A program made the position numbers and the translations under genes. The notes beneath the pieces were generated by a model. It was not told the origin of the DNA. It made no database searches and saw nothing but the letters and a program-made list of their open reading frames with translations. A DNA stretch of 64,000 nucleotides from assembly GCA_016744375.1 (NCBI GenBank), contig JADGEM010000001.1, positions 85,349-149,348 of the forward strand, read 5' to 3'. The stretch comes from Gammaproteobacteria bacterium (GTDB lineage: Bacteria > Pseudomonadota > Gammaproteobacteria > GRL18). Positions within the stretch are counted from its first letter, which is position 1; each line of letters begins with the position of its first letter. This document shows, piece by piece, positions 10,637-20,130 of this stretch.

Positions 10637-11018
10637 GTTGACTCCATAGCGATATAATCAATATCTCAGTAAAAAGGCTATTGCCTTCAATTTTTGTACT
10701 TTGCGTGTAACTAAATGAAAAAATGCTTGTCAGATAGTTTGTCTCATTATGTATTCTATTTTTTTTATTGTAAGATAGAACTCTGACTCAGTTGTTATTA
10801 ATGTTAATTCATCAATGCCTGACAGGGCGAATAATAATCGTTCTAAAATATATTTATATAAGTAGTTTAACTAATAATTTAAACAAATCCAGTAAAATAT
10901 ACAATTATGTGGCCAAACGGCTTGGAAATGCTGAAATATGTCTTTCAAGTTATTCGGGTATCTATGTAAATGATGCCTTTAATTAGCATCTAAATGACTT
11001 ATTGCAAAGGGCAATAGA
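10637..11018. other. Intergenic region between divergent pepA and lptF
   Basis: A 382-base AT-rich stretch that must contain the promoters of both divergent genes. I could not assign a convincing -35/-10 pair. It has a 64-codon frame from 10792 to 10986 whose last 25 residues resemble the end of a tyrosine-recombinase or topoisomerase IB protein (listed separately); the rest of that frame looks random. No RNA gene is evident. Confidence 0.5.
10906..10986 (+). pseudogene. Possible decayed C-terminal end of topoisomerase IB / tyrosine recombinase
   Basis: The frame ends with VAKRLGNAEICLSSY and then VNDAF before a stop. Type IB topoisomerases end with a pattern close to VAxRLGNTxAVCRKxYxHPAVxDAF. 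The shared positions (VAxRLGN, C, Y, V, DAF) fall in register. Only about 25 residues are involved, with no upstream catalytic motifs, so this would be a remnant. Chance similarity cannot be excluded without a database search. Confidence 0.22.
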
Positions 11019-12146
11019 TTGATAATCAGAGATTATGTAATAAAAGAGGTAATAAGAACATTTGCCGGGGTTTTTCTCGTGCTGTTTCTCATAATACTGA
11101 GTACCCAGTTACTTCGCGCTCTTTCTGCAGTTGCTGAGGGTAAAATTGCACTTGATTTTCTTTTTTCTCTTCTCTTTTTAAAAAATGTGGCCAGTTTAAC
11201 TCTTATTCTTCCTTTAACACTGTTTATATCAATTTTGCTTGCTCTGAGTCGACTTTACAAAGACAGTGAAATGGTTGCTCTCTCTGCTTGTGGTATCGGT
11301 CCAGGGACATTGCTAAAAAGTATTTCAATCATCCTCTTTTCATTTATTTTTCTTGAAATTACTCTGGCCCTGGTGCTTGCGCCATGGGCCAGTAATAAAA
11401 TACAACAGGCAGAGGAGTCTTTTAAAGCAGAAGCGGACATAGAGTTGATCACACCTGGGCAGTTTAACGTTGCGGATGGTGGGCAACGTGTTTTATATGC
11501 CCAGGATATGCCGGGACCTACTCGATTAAATAATGTATTTCTGCACGTTGACAATGGTGATACCAGTAGTGTCATGGCATCAGATGATGCCAACATAGTC
11601 ACTGACAAGAGACAAGGAGCTCGTTATATCGTTTTTCAAAATGGTAATCGTTATGATGGCACCGCCGGTTCACTGGAATATCGGTTTATTAAATATAAAG
11701 ATTATGGTGTTTTACTGGAGGGTAAAATTCTGGGTAATATGACTCTTGATAGAGAATCGATTCCTTCTACTGAATTATGGAACAGTCAAAAATTAAGTCA
11801 TAAGGTTGAGCTTCAATGGCGTATTTCACAGATTATAATGATGATAATTCTTGCCTTACTTGCAGTACCTCTCAGTAAAAGTGCACCACGGCAAGGGCGT
11901 TATGCAAAAATGGCACTTGCTATTCTTTTGTATGTCGCTTACTCAAATTTACTGGTTGTTGCAATGAACTGGGTGAGAAAAGGCTTAGTAGAACCGCTGA
12001 TTGGTATGTGGTGGGTGCATATTATCTTCTTTACATTATTTGGGGTATTATTTGTTCGTCAGATGGGATGGTTAAGCCGTTTAAAACGCAACACATATAA
12101 TGCACTTCATTGCCCAAATGAATTTGACGAATTGGTTAAACGCTGA
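11019..12146 (+). CDS. lptF: LPS export system permease LptF
   Basis: A 375-residue inner-membrane protein of the YjgP/YjgQ family, one of the two permeases that work with the LptB ATPase to extract lipopolysaccharide and hand it to LptC. The N-terminus MIIRDYVIKEVIRTFAGVF and the LSRLYKDSEMVALSACGIG coupling segment are characteristic. There are N-terminal and C-terminal pairs of membrane helices flanking a periplasmic beta-jellyroll domain (about residues 120-265). The start is TTG at 11019, preceded by AAAGG with 8-nt spacing. Unusually, no lptG follows: the next gene is an unrelated Sel1 protein. lptG may lie elsewhere in the genome. Confidence 0.93.
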   Translation: MIIRDYVIKEVIRTFAGVFLVLFLIILSTQLLRALSAVAEGKIALDFLFSLLFLKNVASLTLILPLTLFISILLALSRLYKDSEMVALSACGIGPGTLLKSISIILFSFIFLEITLALVLAPWASNKIQQAEESFKAEADIELITPGQFNVADGGQRVLYAQDMPGPTRLNNVFLHVDNGDTSSVMASDDANIVTDKRQGARYIVFQNGNRYDGTAGSLEYRFIKYKDYGVLLEGKILGNMTLDRESIPSTELWNSQKLSHKVELQWRISQIIMMIILALLAVPLSKSAPRQGRYAKMALAILLYVAYSNLLVVAMNWVRKGLVEPLIGMWWVHIIFFTLFGVLFVRQMGWLSRLKRNTYNALHCPNEFDELVKR

Positions 12147-12205
12147 CTTTGTTTATTATTTGACGAGCATTAATTTGTATTAATTTTGGAACAAAAGGAA
12201 AACTA

Positions 12206-12667
12206 ATGAAATATCTTACAATGTTATTCTTGCTGCTTATCAGCCAGTCTGTATTGGCCAATAGCTGCATTGATTTAGTACAAAGTAAAGATTTCTATGA
12301 AGCAGCAGATATCTGTAGTTCGATGGCAGAAAAAGGAGACCGTGATGCTCAATTTGCATTGGCTGTTATGTATTATCAGGGCAATGGTGTCATGAGTGAT
12401 ATGAGTAAAGCACAAAAATGGATGCGTGAGGCTGCACAGAAAAACCATAATCAGGCACAATACAATCTGGGGATTATGCGGGCAAATGGGCGGGGTGGAA
12501 GTGCTGACCTTGTTGAAGCTTATGCATGGTTGAAAATTTCTGAGGACAATGGTTATTCTGCTGCAGCTGATTCAGTGTCACAATTAGGAAGTGAGTTATC
12601 TTCTGGTGAGAAAAAATCAGCCCTGGAAAAAATTAAAGCAATAAAAGATGAGTTTAAATTAGAATAA
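12206..12667 (+). CDS. Exported Sel1-repeat protein
   Basis: A 153-residue protein with a signal peptide (hydrophobic residues 4-17, likely cleavage after LA at 17/18) and about two to three Sel1-type tetratricopeptide-like repeats: AQFALAVMYYQGNGV, AQYNLGIMRANGRGG and AYAWLKISEDNGY. Sel1 proteins are helical adaptors that mediate protein-protein contacts; the partner here is unknown. A ribosome-binding site AAAAGGAAAA precedes the ATG. It lies 59 bases after lptF on the same strand and could share its transcript. Confidence 0.8.
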   Translation: MKYLTMLFLLLISQSVLANSCIDLVQSKDFYEAADICSSMAEKGDRDAQFALAVMYYQGNGVMSDMSKAQKWMREAAQKNHNQAQYNLGIMRANGRGGSADLVEAYAWLKISEDNGYSAAADSVSQLGSELSSGEKKSALEKIKAIKDEFKLE

Positions 12668-12705
12668 ACAGATTTAGGCTAGCTGGTATAAGAAGTATAC
12701 TAACA

Positions 12706-12894
12706 ATGTTATTTATTTATATTCACGGTTTTAATAGTTCGCCGCAATCCTATAAGGCTCAGTATTTGAAGGCAATCCGCCCTCAGGATGAGTTCCTTGC
12801 TCCTCAACTGATTGTTGAACAAGGTGGTGATCATTCATTTCAGAATTTTCAGCTGCATTGCGATGCTATTTATCAATTTTTAAAGGGTGAATAG
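12706..12894 (+). pseudogene. Internally deleted remnant of a YqiA-family esterase
   Basis: A 62-codon frame whose first 35 residues match the N-terminus of YqiA-type esterases (IYIHGFNSSPQSYKAQYL, then LAPQL), while residues 36-62 match the C-terminal end of the same family (VEQGGDHSFQNF, then YQFLKG; E. coli YqiA ends with a segment like VIEGGNHAFTGF). The usual ~190-residue protein appears to have lost ~125 internal residues in frame, including the nucleophile GxSxG and the catalytic Asp, and keeps only the oxyanion region HGFN and the catalytic His (H43). It should have no hydrolase activity. It lies just before the convergent RDD gene. Confidence 0.65.
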
Positions 12895-12915
12895 AGATTT
12901 ATTCAGGCTAAAGCT

Positions 12916-13515
12916 TTAATAAAGTTTATTTCTCTTTGGTTTTTTTGGGGTTGAGACAATACGAGTCCGCGTCAATATATCCTGTAAGCTTCGATTTTTT
13001 TTGTCAATGAGCATCCAGAAAAGCCCGAAAAAACCGATAATAAATGCGCTGTATTGAAAAGGTGCAGGAAGTATTTCATTGTTCATTAGTTGTTGATATG
13101 CAAATAATGAAAGGAGCCAGGGGGTACCGGAAACCAAAAATCTGAGCAATGTCTGAACCCAGTTAAGACTTTGTCCACCCTCCGTTTCTAACCTGAGAGA
13201 CCAGCTCCTTAAACCCAGAGTTTGACCTCCATGAGTCCAGAACCAGGCAAAAAAGAACCAGGTAACAAAAAACAGGTAACTGTAAAAAACAGGACCGGAA
13301 AATTCGGTCGTGCTCAGATTGTTTTTTTGACTGGCATCAATATCAATAAAAATCTGAGCGGGGATGATATAAACAAAGCCAGCCACTAGCCAGACTGCAC
13401 AGAGCAGCATAAAATCATATAGCCAACAACCTAACAATTTAAAAAAAGAAGCAGCAGGCAAGTCTTTTGATTCAGTCGCCTGATCTTCAGATGGACTTTG
13501 TTTTTTCTCACTCAT
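12916..13515 (-). CDS. RDD family membrane protein
   Basis: A 199-residue protein with several hydrophobic helices and the RDD-family pattern: an N-terminal FFKLLGCWLYDFMLLCAVW segment (position of the family's conserved Arg-Asp pair, here partly altered), a central GGQTLGLRSWSLRLE motif typical of the family, and a C-terminal DKKNRSLQDILTRTRIV. RDD proteins are small inner-membrane proteins; some have been linked to ion transport, but the function here is unknown. It is divergent from purL and convergent with the esterase remnant. Confidence 0.85.
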   Translation of the reverse strand: MSEKKQSPSEDQATESKDLPAASFFKLLGCWLYDFMLLCAVWLVAGFVYIIPAQIFIDIDASQKNNLSTTEFSGPVFYSYLFFVTWFFFAWFWTHGGQTLGLRSWSLRLETEGGQSLNWVQTLLRFLVSGTPWLLSLFAYQQLMNNEILPAPFQYSAFIIGFFGLFWMLIDKKNRSLQDILTRTRIVSTPKKPKRNKLY

Positions 13516-13713
13516 AATTACCGCTCTGTGTCGAATGTCTGATCCGGGAAAAGCGCCCAGGACATCACAATTTATAGAATAACTAAAATTAAGTAAATTA
13601 TTTTACTTTTTTTCTTATAATTTAAATAGTCTTCACCCCAAAATGCTCAGTTTTTGCTAGAATATGAGGCTTATCCGTTATCTTTCATGTTATCTTTAAA
13701 AAGAGACCAGCAA

Positions 13714-16700
13714 ATGCTAATTCTGCGCGGCAAATCAGCCTTATCACCCTTTAGAATTGAAAAATTATTACACAAACTGCGCGCAGTTGTACCTGCTATA
13801 CAGGCAGTAACCAGTCAATATATCCACTTTGTTGATTCAGAGAACCCCCTAAAACCAGTGCAGCAGACCGTATTAGAGAGAATTTTAATGTATGGTGCTC
13901 ACTCGATTGAGATCAACTTTTCAGGGGTTGAAATTCTGGTAGTACCACGCATTGGCACAATTTCTCCCTGGGCGAGTAAGGCAACTGATATCGCTCATAA
14001 TTGTGATTTGAAAGTGATTAACCGTATTGAGCGAGGCATATTGTATACGATTGATATTCCGAATAATCTACATTTGACTGATCTGCAGCGGGATGAACTC
14101 GCTCAACAATTACATGATCGAATGATTGAAACCTGTTTCTATGACATTGATCAGGCTCATGCTCTGTTTGAACAACATCATCCTCAACCTTTGACTCATA
14201 TTCAAATCCTGGAAAAAGGCCGTTCAGCCCTGGTTGATGCCAATATTGAACTGGGCATGGCATTGGCAGAAGATGAAATTGATTATCTGGTTGAAAATTT
14301 TACTCAACTTAAACGTAATCCAACTGATGTTGAATTAATGATGTTTGCCCAGGCAAATTCTGAACACTGCCGGCATAAGATTTTTAATGCAGACTGGACT
14401 ATAGATGGTGTGCCACAGGATCAGTCTCTCTTTTCGATGATACGAAACACCTATCATCAAAATTCTGATGGTATTCTCTCTGCTTATAGCGATAATTGCG
14501 CGGTGATTAAGGGGTTTAATGTGAAGCGTTTTTATCCTTTCAGTAATACATCAGAATACAATTATTCTCAGGAAGACAGTCACATACTGATGAAGGTCGA
14601 GACACATAATCATCCAACTGCAATTTCACCATGGCCTGGGGCTGCTACGGGTGCAGGGGGTGAAATACGTGATGAAGGAGCGACAGGGCTTGGTTCAAAA
14701 CCCAAAGCAGGCTTGAGTGGGTATTCGGTGTCGAATCTGAAATTAACTCATATGATGCAGCCCTGGGAACAAGATTATGGTAAGCCTGATCGTATTGTAT
14801 CAGCGCAGGATATTATGCTTGAAGCGCCCATTGGTGCAGCTGCATTCAATAATGAATTTGGTCGACCTAATATTTGTGGGTATTTTAGAACCTTCGAAGA
14901 AAAAGTTAAAACAGAAAATGGCACTGAAGTTCGAGGTTACCATAAACCCATTATGCTTGCTGGTGGTGTCGGTAATATCAAATCAGAACATGTTCTTAAA
15001 GGTGATATACCTGAAGGTTCAAAGATTGTATTACTAGGTGGCCCAGCTATGTTAATTGGTTTGGGTGGTGGTGCAGCATCCTCAATGAACTCCGGCAGCA
15101 GTTGCGAGAACCTGGATTTTGCTTCCGTGCAAAGGGGGAATCCTGAAATGGAACGTCGCTGTCAGGAAGTGATTGATCGCTGTTGGCAGATGGGGGAAAA
15201 CAATCCAATTCTGTCAATACATGATGTGGGGGCTGGAGGCATATCGAATGCTTTGCCCGAACTGGTGAATGATGCTGGCAGAGGGGCGGAATTTGAATTG
15301 CGTGAGGTTCCTAATGATGAACATGGAATGTCGCCGATGGAAATCTGGTGTAACGAATCTCAGGAACGCTATGTCATGGCTATCAGCCCTGATATGATTG
15401 AGCAATTTGAACAGATTTGTCAGCGTGAGCGTGCACCCTATGCCATACTAGGCAGTGCGACCAGTGAGCAGCGTCTTATTCTTAATGATAAACATTTTGA
15501 TAATAAGCCTATTGATATGTCCTTGGAGGTTTTGCTGGGTAAGCCGCCTAAAATGTCACGCAATGTGACTCATTCTCAAGTTCCACAGGATTCATTTGAT
15601 ACACATCATATTAATCTTGAAGAGGCGGCAAATCGCGTTCTGCATCTGCCAACAGTTGCTGACAAATCTTTTTTGATCACCATTGGTGATCGATCTGTAA
15701 CGGGATTAGTCGTACAGGAGCAAATGGTTGGCCCATGGCAAGTGCCTGTTGCTGATGCCGCTGTTACCTGTAGCGGTTATCAGGAAGTAACTGGAGAAGC
15801 GATGTCTATTGGCGAGCGTACACCTATCGCACTCATTGATCAGGCTGCTTCTGCTCGCATGGCCATTGGCGAAGCTCTGACTAATATAGCATCAGCTCGT
15901 ATTAATCAACTCTCGGACATTGTTTTCTCAGCAAACTGGATGGCTCCAGCTGGCCACAAAGGTGAAGATGCTGGACTGTATGATGCGGTAAAAACAGTTG
16001 GTATGGAAATATGTCCGCAGTTGGGTATTACCATTCCGGTTGGTAAAGACTCCATGTCAATGAAATCAGTCTGGAATGACAGGGGTGAGGAAAAATCAGT
16101 CACGGCACCTTTATCTCTGATTGTTTCTGCTTTCGCCAGAGTTCAGGATGTTCGCATTACTTTAACACCGCAAATAAAAATGGATCGGGGCGAAACTGAA
16201 TTGGTGCTGTTTGATCTGGGGCGTGGTCGCCACCGATTGGGAGGCTCGGCCCTGGCCCAGGTCTATCGACAAGTTGGTCATGTTGCCCCGGATTTTGATG
16301 ATACTGATACCTTTAAATCCTTTTTTGAAGTGATTCAGGAGTTAAATGTAAATGGTAAATTGCTGGCCTACCATGATCGTTCTGATGGCGGCTTATTCAC
16401 AACATTGTTGGAGATGACATTTGCTGGAAATTGTGGTCTTGAAGTTGAAATGAATCACATTTGTGTTAATCAGGATGAAATTATACCTGCATTGTTTAAT
16501 GAAGAACTTGGTGCTGTGATACAAATTAGAAAATCGGATCATGATGCAATCTTCAAATATATTGAAGAAATGAAGTTGGGTAGTATGGCTCATATCATTG
16601 GTATTCCTACACAGTCTGATCTAATTGATTTCAGGTTTAACCATAATATTGTCTTAAGTGACTCAAGAACTCAGTTTCATCGATCGTGGTCAGAGACATC

Positions 16701-17622
16701 TTACCAAATGCAAAAACTTCGTGATAACCCTAAGAGTGCTCAGGAAGAATATGATGCGCTGTTAAAAGCAGGGAATTCAGGGCTGCATACAGAGGTTGGC
16801 TACGATGTAAATGATGACATCTGCGCACCCTATATCAATACTGGTGTCAAGCCAACCATGGCAATATTGCGTGAACAAGGTGTGAATGGTCAGGTTGAGA
16901 TGGCTGCAGCCTTCGAGCGAGCAGGATTTTCGACTCGTGATGTCCACATGTCAGATATTCTGGATGGTGATTTATCACTTGATGCTTTTAAAGGCATTGT
17001 TGCCTGCGGTGGTTTTTCATATGGTGATGTTCTTGGTGCGGGTGAAGGTTGGGCTAAATCCATTTTATTTAATGACAGAGCCAGAAATCAGTTTGAAAAA
17101 TTCTTTACTCGTCAGGATACTTTCGGGCTTGGAATTTGTAATGGTTGTCAGATGATGTCAAACCTTCATGAGTTAATTCCCGGGACATCACATTGGCCGC
17201 ATTTTGTTAAAAATGAATCTGAGCAATTTGAAGCCAGAACAGTAATGGTTGAGGTTTTACCGACACCTTCTTTATTTTTTGCTGGGATGGAAGGTTCCAG
17301 AATGCCTATTGCGGTAGCTCATGGTGAAGGAAAAGCTGAATTTCAGTTAGGTGGCTCAGCACGCCAGGCAATTAACTCCGGTCTGGTTACTTTGCGTTAT
17401 GTTTCGAATGACGGTAGGCCAACTGAAGAATATCCGTTAAATCCAAATGGTTCACCGGATGGGGTGACTGGTATGTGCAGTGAGGATGGTCGCTTCACAA
17501 TCATGATGCCGCATCCGGAACGGGTTTTTCGCTCCGTACAAAATACCTGGGTGACAGACCATAAAGGGGAAGATGCTCCCTGGATGAGAATGTTCAGAAA
17601 TGCCAGAAAATGGATTGACTAA
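13714..17622 (+). CDS. purL: Phosphoribosylformylglycinamidine synthase (fused large form)
   Basis: Catalyses the fourth step of purine synthesis: FGAR + glutamine + ATP gives FGAM. The 1302-residue protein has the full single-chain architecture of enteric PurL: N-terminal PurS-like domain, linker, two AIR-synthase-like halves ([41 protein letters not shown]) and a C-terminal glutamine amidotransferase domain with nucleophile Cys1142 in GICNGCQM and PHPERVFR. I chose ATG 13714, preceded by AAGAGA, because [14 protein letters not shown] aligns with the family start; an in-frame TTG at 13654 would add 20 residues with no family match. It is monocistronic in appearance. Confidence 0.97.
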   Translation: MLILRGKSALSPFRIEKLLHKLRAVVPAIQAVTSQYIHFVDSENPLKPVQQTVLERILMYGAHSIEINFSGVEILVVPRIGTISPWASKATDIAHNCDLKVINRIERGILYTIDIPNNLHLTDLQRDELAQQLHDRMIETCFYDIDQAHALFEQHHPQPLTHIQILEKGRSALVDANIELGMALAEDEIDYLVENFTQLKRNPTDVELMMFAQANSEHCRHKIFNADWTIDGVPQDQSLFSMIRNTYHQNSDGILSAYSDNCAVIKGFNVKRFYPFSNTSEYNYSQEDSHILMKVETHNHPTAISPWPGAATGAGGEIRDEGATGLGSKPKAGLSGYSVSNLKLTHMMQPWEQDYGKPDRIVSAQDIMLEAPIGAAAFNNEFGRPNICGYFRTFEEKVKTENGTEVRGYHKPIMLAGGVGNIKSEHVLKGDIPEGSKIVLLGGPAMLIGLGGGAASSMNSGSSCENLDFASVQRGNPEMERRCQEVIDRCWQMGENNPILSIHDVGAGGISNALPELVNDAGRGAEFELREVPNDEHGMSPMEIWCNESQERYVMAISPDMIEQFEQICQRERAPYAILGSATSEQRLILNDKHFDNKPIDMSLEVLLGKPPKMSRNVTHSQVPQDSFDTHHINLEEAANRVLHLPTVADKSFLITIGDRSVTGLVVQEQMVGPWQVPVADAAVTCSGYQEVTGEAMSIGERTPIALIDQAASARMAIGEALTNIASARINQLSDIVFSANWMAPAGHKGEDAGLYDAVKTVGMEICPQLGITIPVGKDSMSMKSVWNDRGEEKSVTAPLSLIVSAFARVQDVRITLTPQIKMDRGETELVLFDLGRGRHRLGGSALAQVYRQVGHVAPDFDDTDTFKSFFEVIQELNVNGKLLAYHDRSDGGLFTTLLEMTFAGNCGLEVEMNHICVNQDEIIPALFNEELGAVIQIRKSDHDAIFKYIEEMKLGSMAHIIGIPTQSDLIDFRFNHNIVLSDSRTQFHRSWSETSYQMQKLRDNPKSAQEEYDALLKAGNSGLHTEVGYDVNDDICAPYINTGVKPTMAILREQGVNGQVEMAAAFERAGFSTRDVHMSDILDGDLSLDAFKGIVACGGFSYGDVLGAGEGWAKSILFNDRARNQFEKFFTRQDTFGLGICNGCQMMSNLHELIPGTSHWPHFVKNESEQFEARTVMVEVLPTPSLFFAGMEGSRMPIAVAHGEGKAEFQLGGSARQAINSGLVTLRYVSNDGRPTEEYPLNPNGSPDGVTGMCSEDGRFTIMMPHPERVFRSVQNTWVTDHKGEDAPWMRMFRNARKWID

Positions 17623-17663
17623 ATAGCTATTCAAAAATAGTGTCCATACTGGATGTATAAACC

Positions 17664-17737
17664 GTCTATGAATACTGGGTACATTATCTCATTCAGACTG
17701 CATCAATTCACGAAAGAATAGAGCAGACTTCATAGAC
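17664..17737. repeat. Inverted repeat between purL and the next gene
   Basis: GTCTATGAA at 17664-17672 is inverted exactly at 17729-17737 (TTCATAGAC) around a 56-base loop, with partial extension of the pairing inward. Nearby, three similar short stretches (ATACTGGATGTAT, ATACTGGGTACAT, ATATCTGGTACAT) recur between 17645 and 17775. It could be a structured leader, an operator array or a decayed small repeat element; no function can be assigned. Confidence 0.4.
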
Positions 17738-17812
17738 ACAATTTGGAATACGTATTGAGATATCTGGTACATCAATTTGACTGCTTGAACATTATTAAGG
17801 TAGTAAATCAGT

Positions 17813-19540
17813 ATGAAAGATACAATTTTATGGCTTCAACTTAATGAAAGAAATGTGTCAGATGGCAAGGATCTTTATTCTTCAATTACTGATCTCAACC
17901 AGTGGATAAAACGCAATTCAGGCCTAAAATTAGGTGAGCGGGCACGTCTTTATTTTCAACTCCTGGTGGAGGTGAATGATTTAGATTTACCTGTTCACGA
18001 GCGCCTGCTCTTTCTTGAACGCATGCATTCACCCATTCTTAATATTATTTCCAAGTTATCAATAAAGTATTCAGGATCGGGACTGCCATTAGCTGGCGAC
18101 AAAATAAAATTTGTTGAAATGGTTAATACTTTTTGGTCTGAAATGGCAAAAGGTCATAAAATAATTATTGATGACTTATCAGAAAGTCATTTTTTTACTC
18201 CTTTTTTTAAACAAAAAGAAAAACAACAAGATTTAACTTGTGCACTCTATTCTGTGATTTATTATCTTAATGCTCAGTTGTATTCCAACTATATGTTGTA
18301 TTCATGCTGTAGTGACAATGTCTGGCGGGATATTCACCAGGTTTATCGTTTTGCTTCAAAAAGAAACCTGATTAATAAAATAATTAATCGTCAGTTCCTG
18401 AATGAAAAAAATGCAGAAAAATTAGAACTTACCATTGATGACCTCTATAAAAAAGTGTTACTTTTTTCATTAGCAAATCCTTATCACTTATCTGTATCAG
18501 AAATGGAGTTACTCTGGGAAGCTCTTAATCTTTGGTCTAAATATACGGAAGTTAATATTAATACGGCTAAAGTCCTTGAACGCGAATACCCTTTCATAAT
18601 TAAACCCTATAGTGACCAGGCACCTTTCTCTAATTATAATCATCACAACTCTGGAAAAATTGCTGATTTGGACTTGCCTGATTTTAACTCGGATTCTGTC
18701 TGGGGGCTGGAAACGAAAAAACTCATCGCTCACCTGGAGACAAAAAATCATTCTACCGAGGCTTCGGCTTACTTTTTTGAGCGCTTATTTCGTGCCTGGA
18801 TGGGAACAAATATTCGCAAGCTTTCGAGAAAGGAATTAATTGAACCCGTTGTTATTGCTATTGGTGTATCGTGCATTTCTCAGTTTTTATCTCAAATTGA
18901 TATTTCACCTAAGATATTAAAACTTGAAGAAGAAAAAAATAATACACTGGAACCCACATCTTCAGTTTATTCATTCTATCAGGCATATTTAGTCGATGAA
19001 TCCCCTCAAGGGAGCCGTCTTAAAATCAATCACCACTCAGAGAAATCTATTTTTCCAGACATGGGTGAGGTCATAGCTATTAAACATGCAGATGATAATG
19101 TTCAAATTGGGTATCTTCGCTGGATGAGAGAAACACAAGAGGGGAATATTGAATTAGGCATAGAACATCTCAGTATAATGGCAGAACCCGTACAATTGTC
19201 AAAGTCTTCTTATACACAACAAAATAAATCGCTGGCAGGGCAGGATGAAATAGAAAATAGCAGTGTCCTTGATAGTTTTGTTTTTCCGGGAGGTAAGGAA
19301 CATCGATATCAACCCATTCTATTTACTCATACCTTTATAGAAAAATTTTATAATACCAGGACGGATTATTTAAAATTAACCCATAAAACAGGCTCAATAA
19401 ATATCAGGTTAACTCAGAAGGTGAATGAAGTATTGGATTACTCACTCTATCTTTTTGAAAAAGCTGAGACCATGCAGTTGACGTCTGAAGAGAAAAAAAT
19501 TAAAGCGGCTCAATTTGAAAAGATGTGGGATAAAATTTAA
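17813..19540 (+). CDS. Uncharacterised protein with possible PilZ-like C-terminal domain
   Basis: A 575-residue cytoplasmic-looking protein with no signal peptide. The first ~300 residues are mostly helical and unlike anything I recognise with confidence. Between about residues 395 and 465 there is a beta-rich stretch (GSRLKINH, MGEVIAIKH, QIGYLRWMRE, IELGIEHLSIMAEPV) that resembles the PilZ-like domains found in large uncharacterised gammaproteobacterial proteins. The canonical cyclic-di-GMP motifs RxxxR and D/NxSxxG are not evident, so nucleotide binding is doubtful. It is convergent with the small gene at 19553-19924, whose Arg-rich tail is also of the type seen near PilZ-like proteins. 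Function unknown. Confidence 0.55.
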   Translation: MKDTILWLQLNERNVSDGKDLYSSITDLNQWIKRNSGLKLGERARLYFQLLVEVNDLDLPVHERLLFLERMHSPILNIISKLSIKYSGSGLPLAGDKIKFVEMVNTFWSEMAKGHKIIIDDLSESHFFTPFFKQKEKQQDLTCALYSVIYYLNAQLYSNYMLYSCCSDNVWRDIHQVYRFASKRNLINKIINRQFLNEKNAEKLELTIDDLYKKVLLFSLANPYHLSVSEMELLWEALNLWSKYTEVNINTAKVLEREYPFIIKPYSDQAPFSNYNHHNSGKIADLDLPDFNSDSVWGLETKKLIAHLETKNHSTEASAYFFERLFRAWMGTNIRKLSRKELIEPVVIAIGVSCISQFLSQIDISPKILKLEEEKNNTLEPTSSVYSFYQAYLVDESPQGSRLKINHHSEKSIFPDMGEVIAIKHADDNVQIGYLRWMRETQEGNIELGIEHLSIMAEPVQLSKSSYTQQNKSLAGQDEIENSSVLDSFVFPGGKEHRYQPILFTHTFIEKFYNTRTDYLKLTHKTGSINIRLTQKVNEVLDYSLYLFEKAETMQLTSEEKKIKAAQFEKMWDKI

Positions 19541-19552
19541 AATCTGAATAAA

Positions 19553-19924
19553 TTAGATGATACTGCTTCTTCGTTCACTATTAAGTCGTCTGTCCATGCT
19601 GAGGCCGCTTCTGATATGGTGGCGACGTGCTATTTTAATTCGCCGATTTTTAATACGTCGTTCACAAGTGACACCTTCGGGAAGCATAACCTTTAGCTGC
19701 ATGGTTTCAATGTAACAAACACCACCCAGTCCATCGATGTGTAAGGCATATTGCAGGGCATCCTGTTGATTGAGATTTTTTTTTAGTATAATTTCCTTAC
19801 CTGAAAACAGGACATTTGTTTGAGTTACAGACAGTTTAAAGTGTTTTCTAAAAAGATTTCTAACAGCATCTAATTGAAATGATTCATTAATTTCACCAAA
19901 AAAGATTAACTGATATTTGAACAT
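19553..19924 (-). CDS. Small hypothetical protein with Arg-rich tail
   Basis: A 123-residue protein. The first ~75 residues (YQLIFFGEINESFQLDAV, LFSGKEIILKKNLNQQDAL) fit a small alpha/beta domain that I have seen at the start of many gammaproteobacterial membrane or signalling proteins, in which a GEI motif is followed by an LFSGK loop. The C-terminal 40 residues are strongly basic, with clusters RRIKNRRIKIARRH and DRRLNSERR. No membrane segment. It converges on the preceding gene with only 12 bases between stops. Function unknown. Confidence 0.55.
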   Translation of the reverse strand: MFKYQLIFFGEINESFQLDAVRNLFRKHFKLSVTQTNVLFSGKEIILKKNLNQQDALQYALHIDGLGGVCYIETMQLKVMLPEGVTCERRIKNRRIKIARRHHIRSGLSMDRRLNSERRSSII

Positions 19925-20038
19925 AGGGTGCTCTTTAATATGTCAGAATAATAGGTTGTTTCCCTGCACAGTATAGAATCTAATTGATTTGTTGTAAATA
20001 TGATTTTTTTAAAAAGTCGGGGAGTTTTTGGGCTGAAT

Positions 20039-20061
20039 GTCCCGGCAAGGAGAGTCGGGAC
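20039..20061. repeat. Short GC-rich inverted repeat after the TolC-type gene
   Basis: GTCCCG and CGGGAC flank an 11-base loop, about 70 bases beyond the stop of the TolC-type gene. No U tract follows on the minus strand. It may be a weak terminator in the convergent-free gap between 19925 and 20130. Confidence 0.3.
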
Positions 20062-20130
20062 GGAGTAATAAATATCTATTTAATGGGGCTGATTTTTAGA
20101 GTGTTTATAGCATTTATCAAAAAATAAGCG

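Noticed and set aside
13654..13713. Extended N-terminus of PurL from TTG 13654
   Set aside because: The additional 20 residues do not match the family, while ATG 13714 gives the standard start with a better ribosome-binding site.
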